A stretch of DNA of 64,000 bases from Micromonospora echinofusca (lineage in GTDB: Bacteria; Actinomycetota; Actinomycetes; Mycobacteriales; Micromonosporaceae): the NCBI RefSeq assembly GCF_900091445.1, contig NZ_LT607733.1:4243001-4307000 (forward strand), in the 5' to 3' direction. Both the position numbers and the translations under genes were made by a program. Below the pieces are notes generated by a model. That model did not search any database, had not been told where the DNA came from, and saw only the letters and a program-made list of their open reading frames with translations. Positions 9,256 to 17,738 of this stretch are shown one piece after another. The stretch's first letter is position 1. Each line of letters starts with the position of its first letter.

Positions 9256-9399
9256 TCAGCGGCGGTTCTGGAACTTGGCCGCGAGGCCCCTCAGCTTCTG
9301 CTGGGTGCCGGGCTTGGCCAGCTCGCGCCGGCCACGGTCGACCATCTGCTGGCCCTTGGGCGAGCGCAGGAAGGTGGTGATCCGCTGCATCAGTGACAT
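9256..9399 (-). CDS. Small conserved-looking 47-residue protein
   Basis: A short reading frame of 47 residues begins with MSLMQRITTFL and ends KFQNRR. A clear ribosome binding site (TGGAGGAC in the mRNA) lies just upstream of the ATG at 9399, which argues that it is real. It is strongly basic and helical in look, without membrane segments. It is 37 bases upstream of the EcsC gene on the same strand, so a shared transcript is likely. No function can be assigned. Confidence 0.65.
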   Translation of the reverse strand: MSLMQRITTFLRSPKGQQMVDRGRRELAKPGTQQKLRGLAAKFQNRR

Positions 9400-9502
9400 G
9401 TCGTCCTCCAGTCGGTGGCGCCTGTTCCATGTGTACCTCGGAGCGACAACACCTGTACCCCGGATGCCCGAACCGCAACCGTCCACTATGGTCGTTCAGA
9501 GC

Positions 9503-10339
9503 CTACTGTCCGGCCTCCAGGCACGCCGCGACGACCTTGGTGGCGCGCCACTCGTGCTTGGCGTAGTGCTCCGGGTAGGCGGAGATCTGCACCGCCTGGG
9601 CGGCATCGGTGAGCCGCATCTGCTGCCAGCCCGGCACCCGCGCCAGCGCCGAGAGGAACTGCCGGGTGGCGAACTCCGGGTCCATCAGGTCGCCGACCTC
9701 GCCCCAGCCGCTGCTGGAGCGCTGCTGGAACAGCCCGACCGAGTCGTGGTCCCACCCGATGCCCTGGTGCGGGTACTCGCGCGACTCGGGGAGCACCCCG
9801 CTGGCGACGTTGTAGAGGTTGCTCTCCTGCATCGCGGTGGCGACCGCGATCACCAGCGCGCGCCGGGGCATCCCCATCTCGCGTCCGGTCCGCACGATCT
9901 CCTCGGCGTTCTCCATCTGGGCGTTGTCGAGCCCGACCACCGGGGCGGGGTCGACCGGCTTGCGGGTGGTCTTCTTCGGGGCGGGGGTGGTGGTGTCCGG
10001 GTCGACGGTTCGGGTGGGGCTGGCGGAGACGGCGACGCGTTCCAGACCGCGAGAGGCCGGGTCCGGCTCGGCGCGCTCGGCGAGCGCGGAGGGGGCAGCG
10101 GCGGGTGTGGCGTCGGCGGATCCGTCCCGCGCGCCCTGCGCGACGGCGGTCAGTCCGAGGCAGCAAAGGACGCCGGTGGCGAGGACGATCCGGGCCCGGG
10201 CGGGCCCGCGCGTCAGCAGGCGGGCGTACGCCGCAGCGGCGCGCAGGCTGGTTGACCGATCGCACGAGGGGGTATCGTCCGAACGGTCGATCGGCTCGCT
10301 CGGGGTGAGCTGGTCATCGAGGGTGCGGTCGTCAGGCAT
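9503..10339 (-). CDS. Membrane-anchored lysozyme/transglycosylase-like protein
   Basis: The 278-residue protein has a charged cytoplasmic N-terminus, one membrane helix (about 48-68), a Pro/Thr/Lys-rich extracellular stretch (about 105-132) and a C-terminal lysozyme-like domain (about 138-278). The likely catalytic Glu172 lies in AMQESNLYN, and DSVGLFQQRSSSGWG resembles the substrate-binding block of transglycosylase-like proteins. This architecture is frequent in Micromonosporaceae, and cleavage of peptidoglycan is inferred, not shown. It is divergent from the PAC2 gene. Confidence 0.7.
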   Translation of the reverse strand: MPDDRTLDDQLTPSEPIDRSDDTPSCDRSTSLRAAAAYARLLTRGPARARIVLATGVLCCLGLTAVAQGARDGSADATPAAAPSALAERAEPDPASRGLERVAVSASPTRTVDPDTTTPAPKKTTRKPVDPAPVVGLDNAQMENAEEIVRTGREMGMPRRALVIAVATAMQESNLYNVASGVLPESREYPHQGIGWDHDSVGLFQQRSSSGWGEVGDLMDPEFATRQFLSALARVPGWQQMRLTDAAQAVQISAYPEHYAKHEWRATKVVAACLEAGQ

Positions 10340-10760
10340 CAGCCGAGGCTAGGCAGGCCGACAGGCTGAGCACCCGAGGTGATCTCGTGGCTTTCCTCAC
10401 GATATGGCCCAGGTCGGGTGGACGCCCGCGCCGAGCCGGGCAGCCCTCGGGACACACCTCGCGGACCGGTCAGACCTCCGGAGGCCCCCGGAGCGGCCCG
10501 GCGCACCCGGAACGCGGACAAACCACCGGCGACCGGCCCATGATCTACAAACTCCCCCGTTCGGTCGATAGTCTGGTCACCCTGACGGCCATGCCTCGTC
10601 GCCCGACGGTGGACTTGCGGGCATACGCCCGATTACTGGTCGGATGGCGACCCGTGGCGGGGCGCGGCGCGGAATGCACGAGGATGGCGGGTACGTTTCC
10701 CGAACCGGGTGCCGTCCCCGCACGGCGACCCCGTACGCACAACCAGGGAGGTCCGCACCG
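10340..10760. other. Divergent intergenic region, 421 bp
   Basis: No convincing gene lies here. It holds the upstream regions of the lysozyme-like gene (minus) and PAC2 gene (plus), including a small dyad TCGTG/CACGA near 10384-10400. I looked for a cyclic-di-AMP riboswitch in front of the lysozyme-like gene and saw no matching consensus. Confidence 0.5.
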
Positions 10761-11681
10761 GTGCTCGACCCACACGAGCTCTACGAGCTCACCGACGATC
10801 TGCCCGACCTCGGTCAGCCGGTGCTGATCCAGACCCTCACCGGCTTCGTCGACGCCGGCAGCGCCACCCGACTGGCCAGGGAGCAGCTGCTCACCTCCCT
10901 GGACGCCCGCCCCATCGCCCGGTTCGACGTCGACCAGCTCTTCGACTACCGCTCGCGCCGGCCGGTGATGACCTTCGTCGAGGACCACTGGGAGTCGTAC
11001 GACGCCCCGGCGCTGGAGCTGCACCTGCTCCGCGACGACGACGAGACGCCCTTCCTGCTGCTCACCGGCCCGGAGCCGGACCTTCAGTGGGAGCGTTTCG
11101 TGGCCGCGATCGCCGGAATCTCGGCGCGGCTGGACGTCCGGCTCACCGTCGGGCTCAACTCGATCCCGATGGCCGTGCCGCACACCCGGCCGGCCGGGGT
11201 GACCGCGCACGCCACCCGCCGCGAGCTGATCGCCGGCTACGAGCCGTGGTTGCAGCGCGTGCAGGTGCCTGGCAGCGTCGGCCACCTGCTGGAGTACCGC
11301 CTCGGTGAGCTGGGCCGCGACGCCCTCGGCTTCGCCGCCCACGTGCCGCACTACGTGGCGCAGACCGAGTACCCGGCCGCCGCCGAGGTGCTGCTCGCCT
11401 CCGTGTCGCGCAGCACCGGGCTGCTGCTGCCCCGCGACGGCCTGCGCTCGGCGGCCGAGGTGGTCCGGGTAGAGATCGACCGGCAGGTCGCCCAGACCGA
11501 CGACGCCGCCCAACTGGTGCAGGCCCTGGAGGAGCAGTACGACGCGTTCGCGCGCGGCCGGGGCGAGAAGAACCTGCTCGCCGCCGAGGTCGGGCCGCTG
11601 CCCACCGCCGACGAGCTGGGCGCCGAGCTGGAGCGGTTCCTGGCCGAGCAGACCCGCCCGGGCGACACCCCGGGCAGCTGA
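10761..11681 (+). CDS. PAC2 family protein
   Basis: The 306-residue protein belongs to the PAC2 (proteasome assembly chaperone 2-like) family that is widespread in actinobacteria. Visible blocks are TLTGFVDAGSATRLARE (about 21-37), FLLLTGPEPDLQWERF (about 94-109) and the small motif GLNSIPMAVPHTRP (about 134-147). In actinobacteria the role is not established; a link to proteasome or protein assembly is only by family. The GTG at 10761 is preceded by GGGAGG ten bases upstream. It runs into the exonuclease gene 37 bases later. Confidence 0.85.
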   Translation: MLDPHELYELTDDLPDLGQPVLIQTLTGFVDAGSATRLAREQLLTSLDARPIARFDVDQLFDYRSRRPVMTFVEDHWESYDAPALELHLLRDDDETPFLLLTGPEPDLQWERFVAAIAGISARLDVRLTVGLNSIPMAVPHTRPAGVTAHATRRELIAGYEPWLQRVQVPGSVGHLLEYRLGELGRDALGFAAHVPHYVAQTEYPAAAEVLLASVSRSTGLLLPRDGLRSAAEVVRVEIDRQVAQTDDAAQLVQALEEQYDAFARGRGEKNLLAAEVGPLPTADELGAELERFLAEQTRPGDTPGS

Positions 11682-11718
11682 CCCGGCGACGCGCGCGGGG
11701 ATGGGGCAGGCTGGTCAC

Positions 11719-12516
11719 ATGCGTCTGGCGACCTGGAACGTGAACTCGGTGAAGGCCCGCCTGCCCCGGCTGCTGGACTGGTTGGCCGGCACCGGGCCGG
11801 ACGTCGTCTGCCTCCAGGAGACGAAGTGCCCGGACGGCGCCTTCCCGACCGCCGAGGTGGGCGAGCTGGGCTACACGGTGGCCAGCCACAGCGACGGCCG
11901 GTGGAACGGGGTGGCCATCCTGTCCCGGGTCGGCCTGGCCGACGTGACGGTGGGGTTCCCCGGCGAACCGGGCTTCCCCGATCCGGAGGCCCGGGCCATC
12001 TCGGCGACCTGCGACGGGGTCCGGGTCTGGTCGGTGTACGTGCCGAACGGCCGGGCCCCGGACGACCCGCACTACGCGTACAAGCTGGCCTGGTTCGCAG
12101 CGCTGCGCGACGCGCTGGAGGCGGAGCTGACCGGCGGCCTGCCGTTGGCGGTCTGCGGCGACTTCAACGTGGCGCCCACCGACGCCGACGTCTGGGACCC
12201 GGCGGTCTTCACCCACTCCACGCACGTCACCCCGGCGGAGCGGGCGGCCCTCGCGGCGCTGCGCGACCTCGGGCTCTCCGACGTGGTGCCCACCCCGATG
12301 AAGGGCCCGCACCCGTTCACCTACTGGGACTACCGGGCGGGCATGTTCCACCAGAACAAGGGCATGCGGATCGACCTCGTGTACGCCTCGGCGCCGTTCG
12401 CCCGGGCGGTCCGCTCGGCGTACGTGGACCGGGAGGCCCGCAAGGGCAAGGGCCCCTCCGACCACGCGCCGATCGTCCTCGACGCCGACCTGGTTCCGGC
12501 GGTCGAGTCGTTCTGA
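11719..12516 (+). CDS. xthA: Exodeoxyribonuclease III (AP endonuclease)
   Basis: This is a 265-residue Mg-dependent exonuclease/AP endonuclease of base-excision repair. Characteristic motifs are present: ATWNVNSVKAR at the N-terminus, LQETKCPD with the metal-binding Glu near residue 35, GDFNVAPTDADVWD, TYWDYRAG, RIDLVYAS and the C-terminal SDHAPI with the catalytic Asp/His. The ATG at 11719 puts the conserved MRLATWN at the start and has GGGGCAGG upstream; a start at 11701 would add six residues. Confidence 0.92.
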   Translation: MRLATWNVNSVKARLPRLLDWLAGTGPDVVCLQETKCPDGAFPTAEVGELGYTVASHSDGRWNGVAILSRVGLADVTVGFPGEPGFPDPEARAISATCDGVRVWSVYVPNGRAPDDPHYAYKLAWFAALRDALEAELTGGLPLAVCGDFNVAPTDADVWDPAVFTHSTHVTPAERAALAALRDLGLSDVVPTPMKGPHPFTYWDYRAGMFHQNKGMRIDLVYASAPFARAVRSAYVDREARKGKGPSDHAPIVLDADLVPAVESF

Positions 12517-12586
12517 GCCCCCGCGTCGTCGCCAGGGCGTCCTCCCGAGGGCACGCCCAGGCTGATGGACCACCGCCACCGGAACG

Positions 12587-12626
12587 CTGATACCTGTGTG
12601 GCATAAAAATACCTGTGTGGTATCAG
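12587..12626. promoter_or_regulatory. Palindromic operator-like site with nested direct repeats upstream of mhuD
   Basis: CTGATACC at 12587-12594 and GGTATCAG at 12619-12626 are perfect inverted arms. Inside, ATACCTGTGTGG occurs twice (12590-12601 and 12609-12620), 19 bp apart, and the second copy is itself an ATACC-N5-GGTAT dyad. An AT-rich CATAAAAAT lies between and could serve as a -10 region. This is unusual for the surrounding GC-rich DNA and suggests a regulated promoter for the gene at 12705. Confidence 0.6.
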
Positions 12627-12704
12627 GGTGAGCGGCTACACCGCCGGCCGGCGGGGTCCGGCGCAGCCGGTCACGGTTCTTGGGACAGACCGTAGGGTGG
12701 AGCC

Positions 12705-13013
12705 ATGGCAGTCGTGAAGATCAACGCGATCGACGTCCCGCCCGGTGCCGGCGAGGAGCTGGAGAAGCGGTTCGCCGCCCGGGCCGGGGCGGTGGAGAAC
12801 TCCCCCGGATTCCTCGGCTTCGAGCTGCTGCGCCCGGTGGCCGGGGAGAACCGGTACTTCGTGTACACCCGCTGGGAGAGCGAGGAGGCCTACCAGGCAT
12901 GGGCGGCCGGCCCGTCGCGCGCCGCCCACGCCGGCGAGAAACGTCCCCCGGTCGCCTCCGGCGCCACCCTCCTGGAGTTCGAGGTCGTCCAGCAGGTCCC
13001 CGGCCGATCCTGA
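12705..13013 (+). CDS. mhuD: Heme-degrading monooxygenase, MhuD type
   Basis: The 102-residue protein is a close match to mycobacterial MhuD, an IsdG-like enzyme that opens heme and releases iron as mycobilin. The residues known to matter in MhuD are in the same places: Asn7 (VVKINAID), Trp66 (YQAWAAGP) and the heme ligand His75 (RAAHAGEK). The whole chain is one ABM fold forming a dimer. It stands alone behind a palindromic upstream site; no heme uptake genes are adjacent. No iron box was found in the 78 bases before the start. The identification rests on remembered similarity to the Mycobacterium tuberculosis protein. Confidence 0.88.
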   Translation: MAVVKINAIDVPPGAGEELEKRFAARAGAVENSPGFLGFELLRPVAGENRYFVYTRWESEEAYQAWAAGPSRAAHAGEKRPPVASGATLLEFEVVQQVPGRS

Positions 13014-13029
13014 CCCGCCCTCCCGCCGC

Positions 13030-13707
13030 TCAGGCGGGACGGGAGGAGAGCAGGGTGGCGAAGGCGATGATGTTGTCGGCGTAGCCCGTCCGGCCGCCGA
13101 GCCAGTCGCCGCCGCAGGTGATCAGGCGCAGTCCCGGCGGGCCCTCGTCGCCGTAGACCCGTTCCGCCGGCAGCCGCTCCTTGGGGAAGTGCTCCACGGA
13201 GTCGACCTTGAACACCACGACCGAGCCGTCGGCCCGGGTCACGTCGACGGTGTCGCCCGGGCGCAGTTTGTGCAGGTCGTGGAAGACCGCCGGGCCGCGC
13301 TTGGTGTCCACGTGCCCGACGATGACCGACGGGCCCGGCTCGCCCGGGGTGGGGCCCCGGTCGTACCAGCCGGTCTCGTCGGCGCGCTCCAGCGGCGGTA
13401 CGGCGATCGACCCGTCCCGGGCCTGACCCACGGGGGCGACCGCGGCGGACACCTCGATCGCGGGAACCGACAGGCGCACCGGCCGGCTGGCCGACAGTGC
13501 CCCGCTCTCGCTGCGCGCCGGCCGCTCCTGCCCGCCGCCGGCGGCCCAGTCGAGCGGCCCGGCGGTGCGCCCCAGTCCCGCGCCGGTGGCGAAGACCCCG
13601 GCCAGCACCAGCACCACCGCCAGCGGCACCGACCAGGGGCGGCGTCCGGGCGGCCGTGGCCCCCGGGCCGCTGCGGCGGCCGGCTGCGGGGCGGGCGTGG
13701 TGGCCAT
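13030..13707 (-). CDS. Class F-type sortase
   Basis: The 225-residue membrane-anchored transpeptidase has a Pro/Ala-rich start, one membrane helix (about 28-46) and a sortase domain (about 75-220). The catalytic His132 is in VIVGHVDT, Cys198 in LITCGGDW and Arg206 in GGRTGYADN. This short form with TCGG and GYADN is typical of actinobacterial class F sortases. It lies 8 bases after a gene for a secreted, membrane-tethered protein, so the two form an operon, but that protein lacks an obvious LPXTG signal. Confidence 0.88.
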   Translation of the reverse strand: MATTPAPQPAAAAARGPRPPGRRPWSVPLAVVLVLAGVFATGAGLGRTAGPLDWAAGGGQERPARSESGALSASRPVRLSVPAIEVSAAVAPVGQARDGSIAVPPLERADETGWYDRGPTPGEPGPSVIVGHVDTKRGPAVFHDLHKLRPGDTVDVTRADGSVVVFKVDSVEHFPKERLPAERVYGDEGPPGLRLITCGGDWLGGRTGYADNIIAFATLLSSRPA

Positions 13708-13715
13708 GAGGCGGC

Positions 13716-14249
13716 TCAGCGTCGGGCGGCGCCACGGGCGGTACGCGGACGGCGCGCCGCCCGGACCGCGAGCACGATGCCGGTCACGGTCAGGGCGAGG
13801 CCACCCGGAAGCAGCAGCCCGCCGGTGAAGCCGCCGGCGCCACCGCCGAACCCGGTCGCCGGGCCGCGGCTGGGCTGCACGGCCTTGACGACCTGGAGCA
13901 TGGTCGAGGCGGTCTCGCCGTCGCGGCACTCCAGCTTGATCCGGTAGTTGCCGGGGCGGGTGCGCTCCCGCACCATCGGCGCGGCGGTCAACGTGCCGCC
14001 CTGCGGCTGCACCTGCACCCGACCGAAGGCGTCCGAGACCACGGTGGCGGGTACGGAGTTGTTGCGGCAACTGGCCCGGATCCCCACGAGAAACCCCGGC
14101 TCGACCGTGCTCGGGCTGACCTCGACGAAGACGTTCGGCCCCGGCGGCCCCGGCTGGGGCGCGCCGGCGAGGGCGGGCGCGGCCGCGAGCAGCGGCCCGA
14201 CGACCACGGTCGCGATCGCGAGCGCCACACCGCCACGGTGCACCGACAC
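13716..14249 (-). CDS. Secreted protein with C-terminal membrane helix, partner of the sortase
   Basis: The 177-residue protein has a Sec-type signal peptide ending near ALAGAPQ, an extracellular beta-rich domain with Cys pairs (RASCRNN, LECRDG), a Gly-rich stretch and a C-terminal membrane helix followed by a basic tail (RAARRPRTARGAARR). The layout is that of a cell-wall-anchored protein, yet the expected LPXTG-like site is missing; LLPGG is the nearest. The GTG at 14249 is chosen because GGGAGGGGG lies just upstream in the mRNA and the signal peptide then starts properly. The gene precedes the sortase gene. Its function is unknown. Confidence 0.75.
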   Translation of the reverse strand: MSVHRGGVALAIATVVVGPLLAAAPALAGAPQPGPPGPNVFVEVSPSTVEPGFLVGIRASCRNNSVPATVVSDAFGRVQVQPQGGTLTAAPMVRERTRPGNYRIKLECRDGETASTMLQVVKAVQPSRGPATGFGGGAGGFTGGLLLPGGLALTVTGIVLAVRAARRPRTARGAARR

Positions 14250-14312
14250 GACGCCCCCTCCCGGCGCGTTGGGGCAGCGCCGGGGCAACACCAGGCACCC
14301 GGTCTGCCGTAC

Positions 14313-14332
14313 GGGATGGATCCTCTCATCCC
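14313..14332. repeat. Hairpin in the trmB/sortase-operon divergent region
   Basis: GGGATG at 14313-14318 and CATCCC at 14327-14332 flank an eight-base loop. It lies between the divergent starts of trmB and the sortase operon and may be a regulatory dyad. Confidence 0.35.
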
Positions 14333-14385
14333 CGGGCGAACATCACATCCGATTCGGCGCGGTCGTCGCGTACCCTCAGGTCGTT

Positions 14386-15099
14386 GTGACCTCCACCGAC
14401 TTCCCCGCCGCCGTCCCCGCGCCGCCCGCCGCCCGGACGATCCGGACCTTCCACCCGCGCCGTGGCCGGATGAGCAGCCGCCAGACGGAGGCCCTCGATC
14501 GGCTCTGGCCGGTCTACGGCCTGCACGTCCCGGAGCGGCCCGGCACGCCCGTGGACCTGGCCGCCCTGTTCGGCCGACGGGCCCCGCTGGTGCTGGAGAT
14601 CGGTTCCGGGATGGGCGACACCACGGCCGAGATGGCCGCCGCCGACCCCGACCGAGATTATCTGGCGGTCGAGGTGCACACGCCCGGAATCGCCAACCTG
14701 CTGGACCTGGTGGAGCGGCACGGCCTGCGCAACGTACGGGTGGCCCAGGGCGACGCCCTTGACCTCGTGGCGGGCCTGCCGGAGGCGTCGCTGGACGCCG
14801 TGCACGTCTTCTTCCCCGACCCCTGGCCCAAGTCCCGGCACCACAAGCGGCGGATCATCCAGCCGGCCCACGTCGCGCTGCTGCGCTCCCGGCTGGCGCC
14901 CGGCGGCACCCTGCACTGCGCCACCGACTGGGCCGAGTACGCCGAGGCGATGCGGGCCACCCTGGACGCCGACCCGGGGCTGGTCGACGCGCACGACGGC
15001 TTCGCGCCCCGCCCCGCCCACCGCCCGGTCACCAAGTTCGAGCGCCGGGCCCTGCGGGCGGACCGCCCGATCTTCGACCTGATCCACCGCCGGTCGTGA
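14386..15099 (+). CDS. trmB: tRNA (guanine-N7)-methyltransferase
   Basis: This 237-residue SAM-dependent enzyme methylates G46 of tRNA. The SAM site LEIGSGMGDTT lies near residues 69-79, and the family signature FFPDPWPKSRHHKRR near residue 142 is complete. The C-terminal TKFERRAL motif is also present. The GTG at 14386 is used; no strong ribosome binding site is seen, so it may be read from a short leader. The next gene follows about 100 bases later on the same strand. Confidence 0.92.
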   Translation: MTSTDFPAAVPAPPAARTIRTFHPRRGRMSSRQTEALDRLWPVYGLHVPERPGTPVDLAALFGRRAPLVLEIGSGMGDTTAEMAAADPDRDYLAVEVHTPGIANLLDLVERHGLRNVRVAQGDALDLVAGLPEASLDAVHVFFPDPWPKSRHHKRRIIQPAHVALLRSRLAPGGTLHCATDWAEYAEAMRATLDADPGLVDAHDGFAPRPAHRPVTKFERRALRADRPIFDLIHRRS

Positions 15100-15107
15100 C
15101 GGCGGAA

Positions 15108-15129
15108 GCCGCTCCGGCGCCGAAGCGGC
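15108..15129 (+). terminator. Weak hairpin after trmB
   Basis: GCCGCT at 15108-15113 pairs with AGCGGC at 15124-15129 and is followed by CCTTTCCC. It lies nine bases after the trmB stop. Confidence 0.4.
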
Positions 15130-15196
15130 CCTTTCCCGTCTCTCCCGCCCGGCCGGTTGGCGCTCGGGGGCATGATCCAGGCACCATGGACGCGCT

Positions 15197-17701
15197 ATGA
15201 CGCTCACCGCCGCGCTGCCGACAAGCGCCGACCCCGACACCCTCTTCGACGCGTTCGCCGGCTGGGCGAAGGAGCGCGGCCTCGACCTCTATCCCCATCA
15301 GGAGGAGGCGGTCATCGAGATCGTCTCCGGCGCCAACCTGATCATGAACACGCCGACCGGGTCCGGCAAGAGCCTGGTCGCCATCGCGGCGCACTTCGCG
15401 GCCCTGGCCGACGACCGGACGACCTTCTACACCGCCCCGATCAAGGCGCTGGTGTCGGAGAAGTTCTTCGCCCTCTGCGAGGTCTTCGGCGCCGACAACG
15501 TCGGCATGCTGACCGGCGACGCCAGCGTCAACGCCGACGCGCCGATCATCTGCTGCACCGCCGAGATCCTGGCCAACCTCGCGCTACGCGAGGGCGAGCG
15601 CGCCGACGTCGGCCAGGTGATCATGGACGAGTTCCACTTCTACGCCGAGCCCGACCGGGGCTGGGCGTGGCAGGTGCCGCTGATCGAGCTGCCGCAGGCG
15701 CAGTTCGTCCTGATGTCCGCCACGCTGGGCGACACCACCCGCTTCGTCGACGACCTGACCCGGCGCACCGGCCGGCCCACCGCCGTCGTCCGCTCCGCCG
15801 AGCGGCCGGTTCCGCTGATCTTCTCGTACGCGATGACGCCGCTGCACGAGACCCTCGAGGAGCTGCTGGAGACGAAGCAGGCACCCGTCTACGTCGTGCA
15901 CTTCACCCAGGCCGCCGCCCTGGAACGCGCACAGGCCCTGATGAGCGTCAACGTCTGCACCCGCGCCGAGAAGGACATGATCGCCACCGCGATCGGAAAC
16001 TTCCGGTTCACCTCCGGCTTCGGCAAGACCCTGTCCCGGCTGGTGCGGCACGGCATCGGCGTGCACCACGCCGGGATGCTGCCCAAGTACCGCCGGCTCG
16101 TCGAGACCCTGGCCCAGGCCGGCCTACTCAAGGTCATCTGCGGCACCGACACCCTCGGGGTGGGCATCAACGTGCCCATCCGCACCGTGCTGTTCACCGG
16201 CCTGTCCAAGTACGACGGGGTGCGCACCCGGCTGCTCAAGGCCCGCGAGTTCCACCAGATCGCCGGGCGCGCCGGGCGGGCCGGGTTCGACACCGTCGGC
16301 CGGGTCGTCGTGCAGGCCCCCGAGCACGTCATCGAGAACGAGAAGGCGCTCGCCAAGGCCGGCGACGACCCGAAGAAGCGGCGCAAGGTGGTGCGCAAGA
16401 AGCCGCCGGAGGGGTCGATCGGCTGGGGTAGGCCCACCTTCGACCGCCTCGTCGAGGCCGAGCCGGAGCCGCTGACCTCCAGCTTCCACGTCAGTCACTC
16501 GATGCTGCTCAACGTCATCGGCCGCCCCGGCGACGCGTTCGCCGCGATGCGCCACCTGCTCACCGACAACCACGAGGAGCGTGCCGCCCAGCGCCGGCAC
16601 GTCCGCCGCGCCATCGCCATCTACCGGGCGCTGCGCGCGGGCGGCGTCGTCGAGCAGCTCGACGAGCCCGACGAGACCGGCCGGCGGGTCCGCCTCACCG
16701 TCGACCTCCAGCTCGACTTCGCCCTCAACCAGCCGCTCTCCCCGCTGGCGCTGGCCACTATCGAGCTGCTCGACGTCGAGTCCCCCGCGTACGCCCTCGA
16801 CGTGCTCTCGGTGGTCGAGTCGATCCTCGACGACCCGCGCCAGGTGCTCTCCGCGCAGCAGTTCAAGGCCCGCGGCGAGGCGGTCGCCGCCATGAAGGCG
16901 GAGGGCATCGAGTACGAGGCCCGCCTCGAACTGCTCGACGGCGTGACCTGGCCGAAGCCCCTCGCGGAACTGCTGGACTCGGCGTACGAGATGTACCGGC
17001 AGGGGCACCCGTGGGTGGCCGACCACCAGCTCTCCCCCAAGTCGGTCGTGCGGGACATGTACGAGCGGGCGATGACCTTCACCGAGTACGTGCAGTTCTA
17101 CGGGCTGACCCGATCCGAGGGCCTCGTGCTGCGCTACCTCGCCGACGCGTACAAGACGCTGCGGCAGACGGTGCCCGAGGACGCCAAGACCGAGGAGCTG
17201 ATCGACCTCATCGAGTGGCTCGGCGAGCTGGTCCGGCAGGTGGACTCCAGCCTCATCGACGAGTGGGAGCGGCTGCGCAACCCCACCGACGCCGCCGAGG
17301 CCGCCGAGGCGCTGGACGACCGGGTGCCGGCGGTCACCCGCAACGCCCGCGCCTTCCGGGTGCTGGTGCGCAACGCCCTGTTCCGCCGCGTCGAGCTGGC
17401 CGCCCTGCGCCGCTGGTACGACCTCGGCGAGCTGGACGCCGCGTCGGGCTGGGACGCGGACGCCTGGGCCGACGCCCTGGAGCCGTACTTCGAGGCGTAC
17501 GACTCCATCGGGGTGGGGCCGGACGCCCGCGGCCCCGCGCTGCTGATGATCGAGCAGGGTCGGGAACGGTGGACGGTCCGGCAGATCCTCGACGACCCCG
17601 ACGAGGACCACGACTGGGGCATCAGCGCCGAGGTCGACCTCGCGGCCTCCGACGAGGCGGGCGCGGCGGTCGTCCGGATCACCTCGGTCGGGCAGCTCTG
17701 A
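15197..17701 (+). CDS. Ski2-like DEAD/DEAH-box helicase with DUF3516
   Basis: The 834-residue superfamily 2 helicase is of the actinobacterial type carrying a C-terminal DUF3516 domain. Walker A is TPTGSGKS (52-59), the Walker B box is DEFH (144-147) instead of DEAH/DExH, motif III is MSATL, and motif VI is QIAGRAGRAGFD. The C-terminal half (about 400-834) is helical and family specific. It probably remodels RNA; substrates are unknown. It is convergent with helR, with only 37 bases between the stops. Confidence 0.9.
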   Translation: MTLTAALPTSADPDTLFDAFAGWAKERGLDLYPHQEEAVIEIVSGANLIMNTPTGSGKSLVAIAAHFAALADDRTTFYTAPIKALVSEKFFALCEVFGADNVGMLTGDASVNADAPIICCTAEILANLALREGERADVGQVIMDEFHFYAEPDRGWAWQVPLIELPQAQFVLMSATLGDTTRFVDDLTRRTGRPTAVVRSAERPVPLIFSYAMTPLHETLEELLETKQAPVYVVHFTQAAALERAQALMSVNVCTRAEKDMIATAIGNFRFTSGFGKTLSRLVRHGIGVHHAGMLPKYRRLVETLAQAGLLKVICGTDTLGVGINVPIRTVLFTGLSKYDGVRTRLLKAREFHQIAGRAGRAGFDTVGRVVVQAPEHVIENEKALAKAGDDPKKRRKVVRKKPPEGSIGWGRPTFDRLVEAEPEPLTSSFHVSHSMLLNVIGRPGDAFAAMRHLLTDNHEERAAQRRHVRRAIAIYRALRAGGVVEQLDEPDETGRRVRLTVDLQLDFALNQPLSPLALATIELLDVESPAYALDVLSVVESILDDPRQVLSAQQFKARGEAVAAMKAEGIEYEARLELLDGVTWPKPLAELLDSAYEMYRQGHPWVADHQLSPKSVVRDMYERAMTFTEYVQFYGLTRSEGLVLRYLADAYKTLRQTVPEDAKTEELIDLIEWLGELVRQVDSSLIDEWERLRNPTDAAEAAEALDDRVPAVTRNARAFRVLVRNALFRRVELAALRRWYDLGELDAASGWDADAWADALEPYFEAYDSIGVGPDARGPALLMIEQGRERWTVRQILDDPDEDHDWGISAEVDLAASDEAGAAVVRITSVGQL

Positions 17702-17738
17702 CCCTCGCGGCGGCTGTGGTCGGAGGCCGCTCCCACGG

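Noticed and set aside
10340..10480. Cyclic-di-AMP riboswitch before the lysozyme-like gene
   Set aside because: Such riboswitches often precede wall hydrolases in actinobacteria, but the conserved sequence blocks were not found on the minus strand here.
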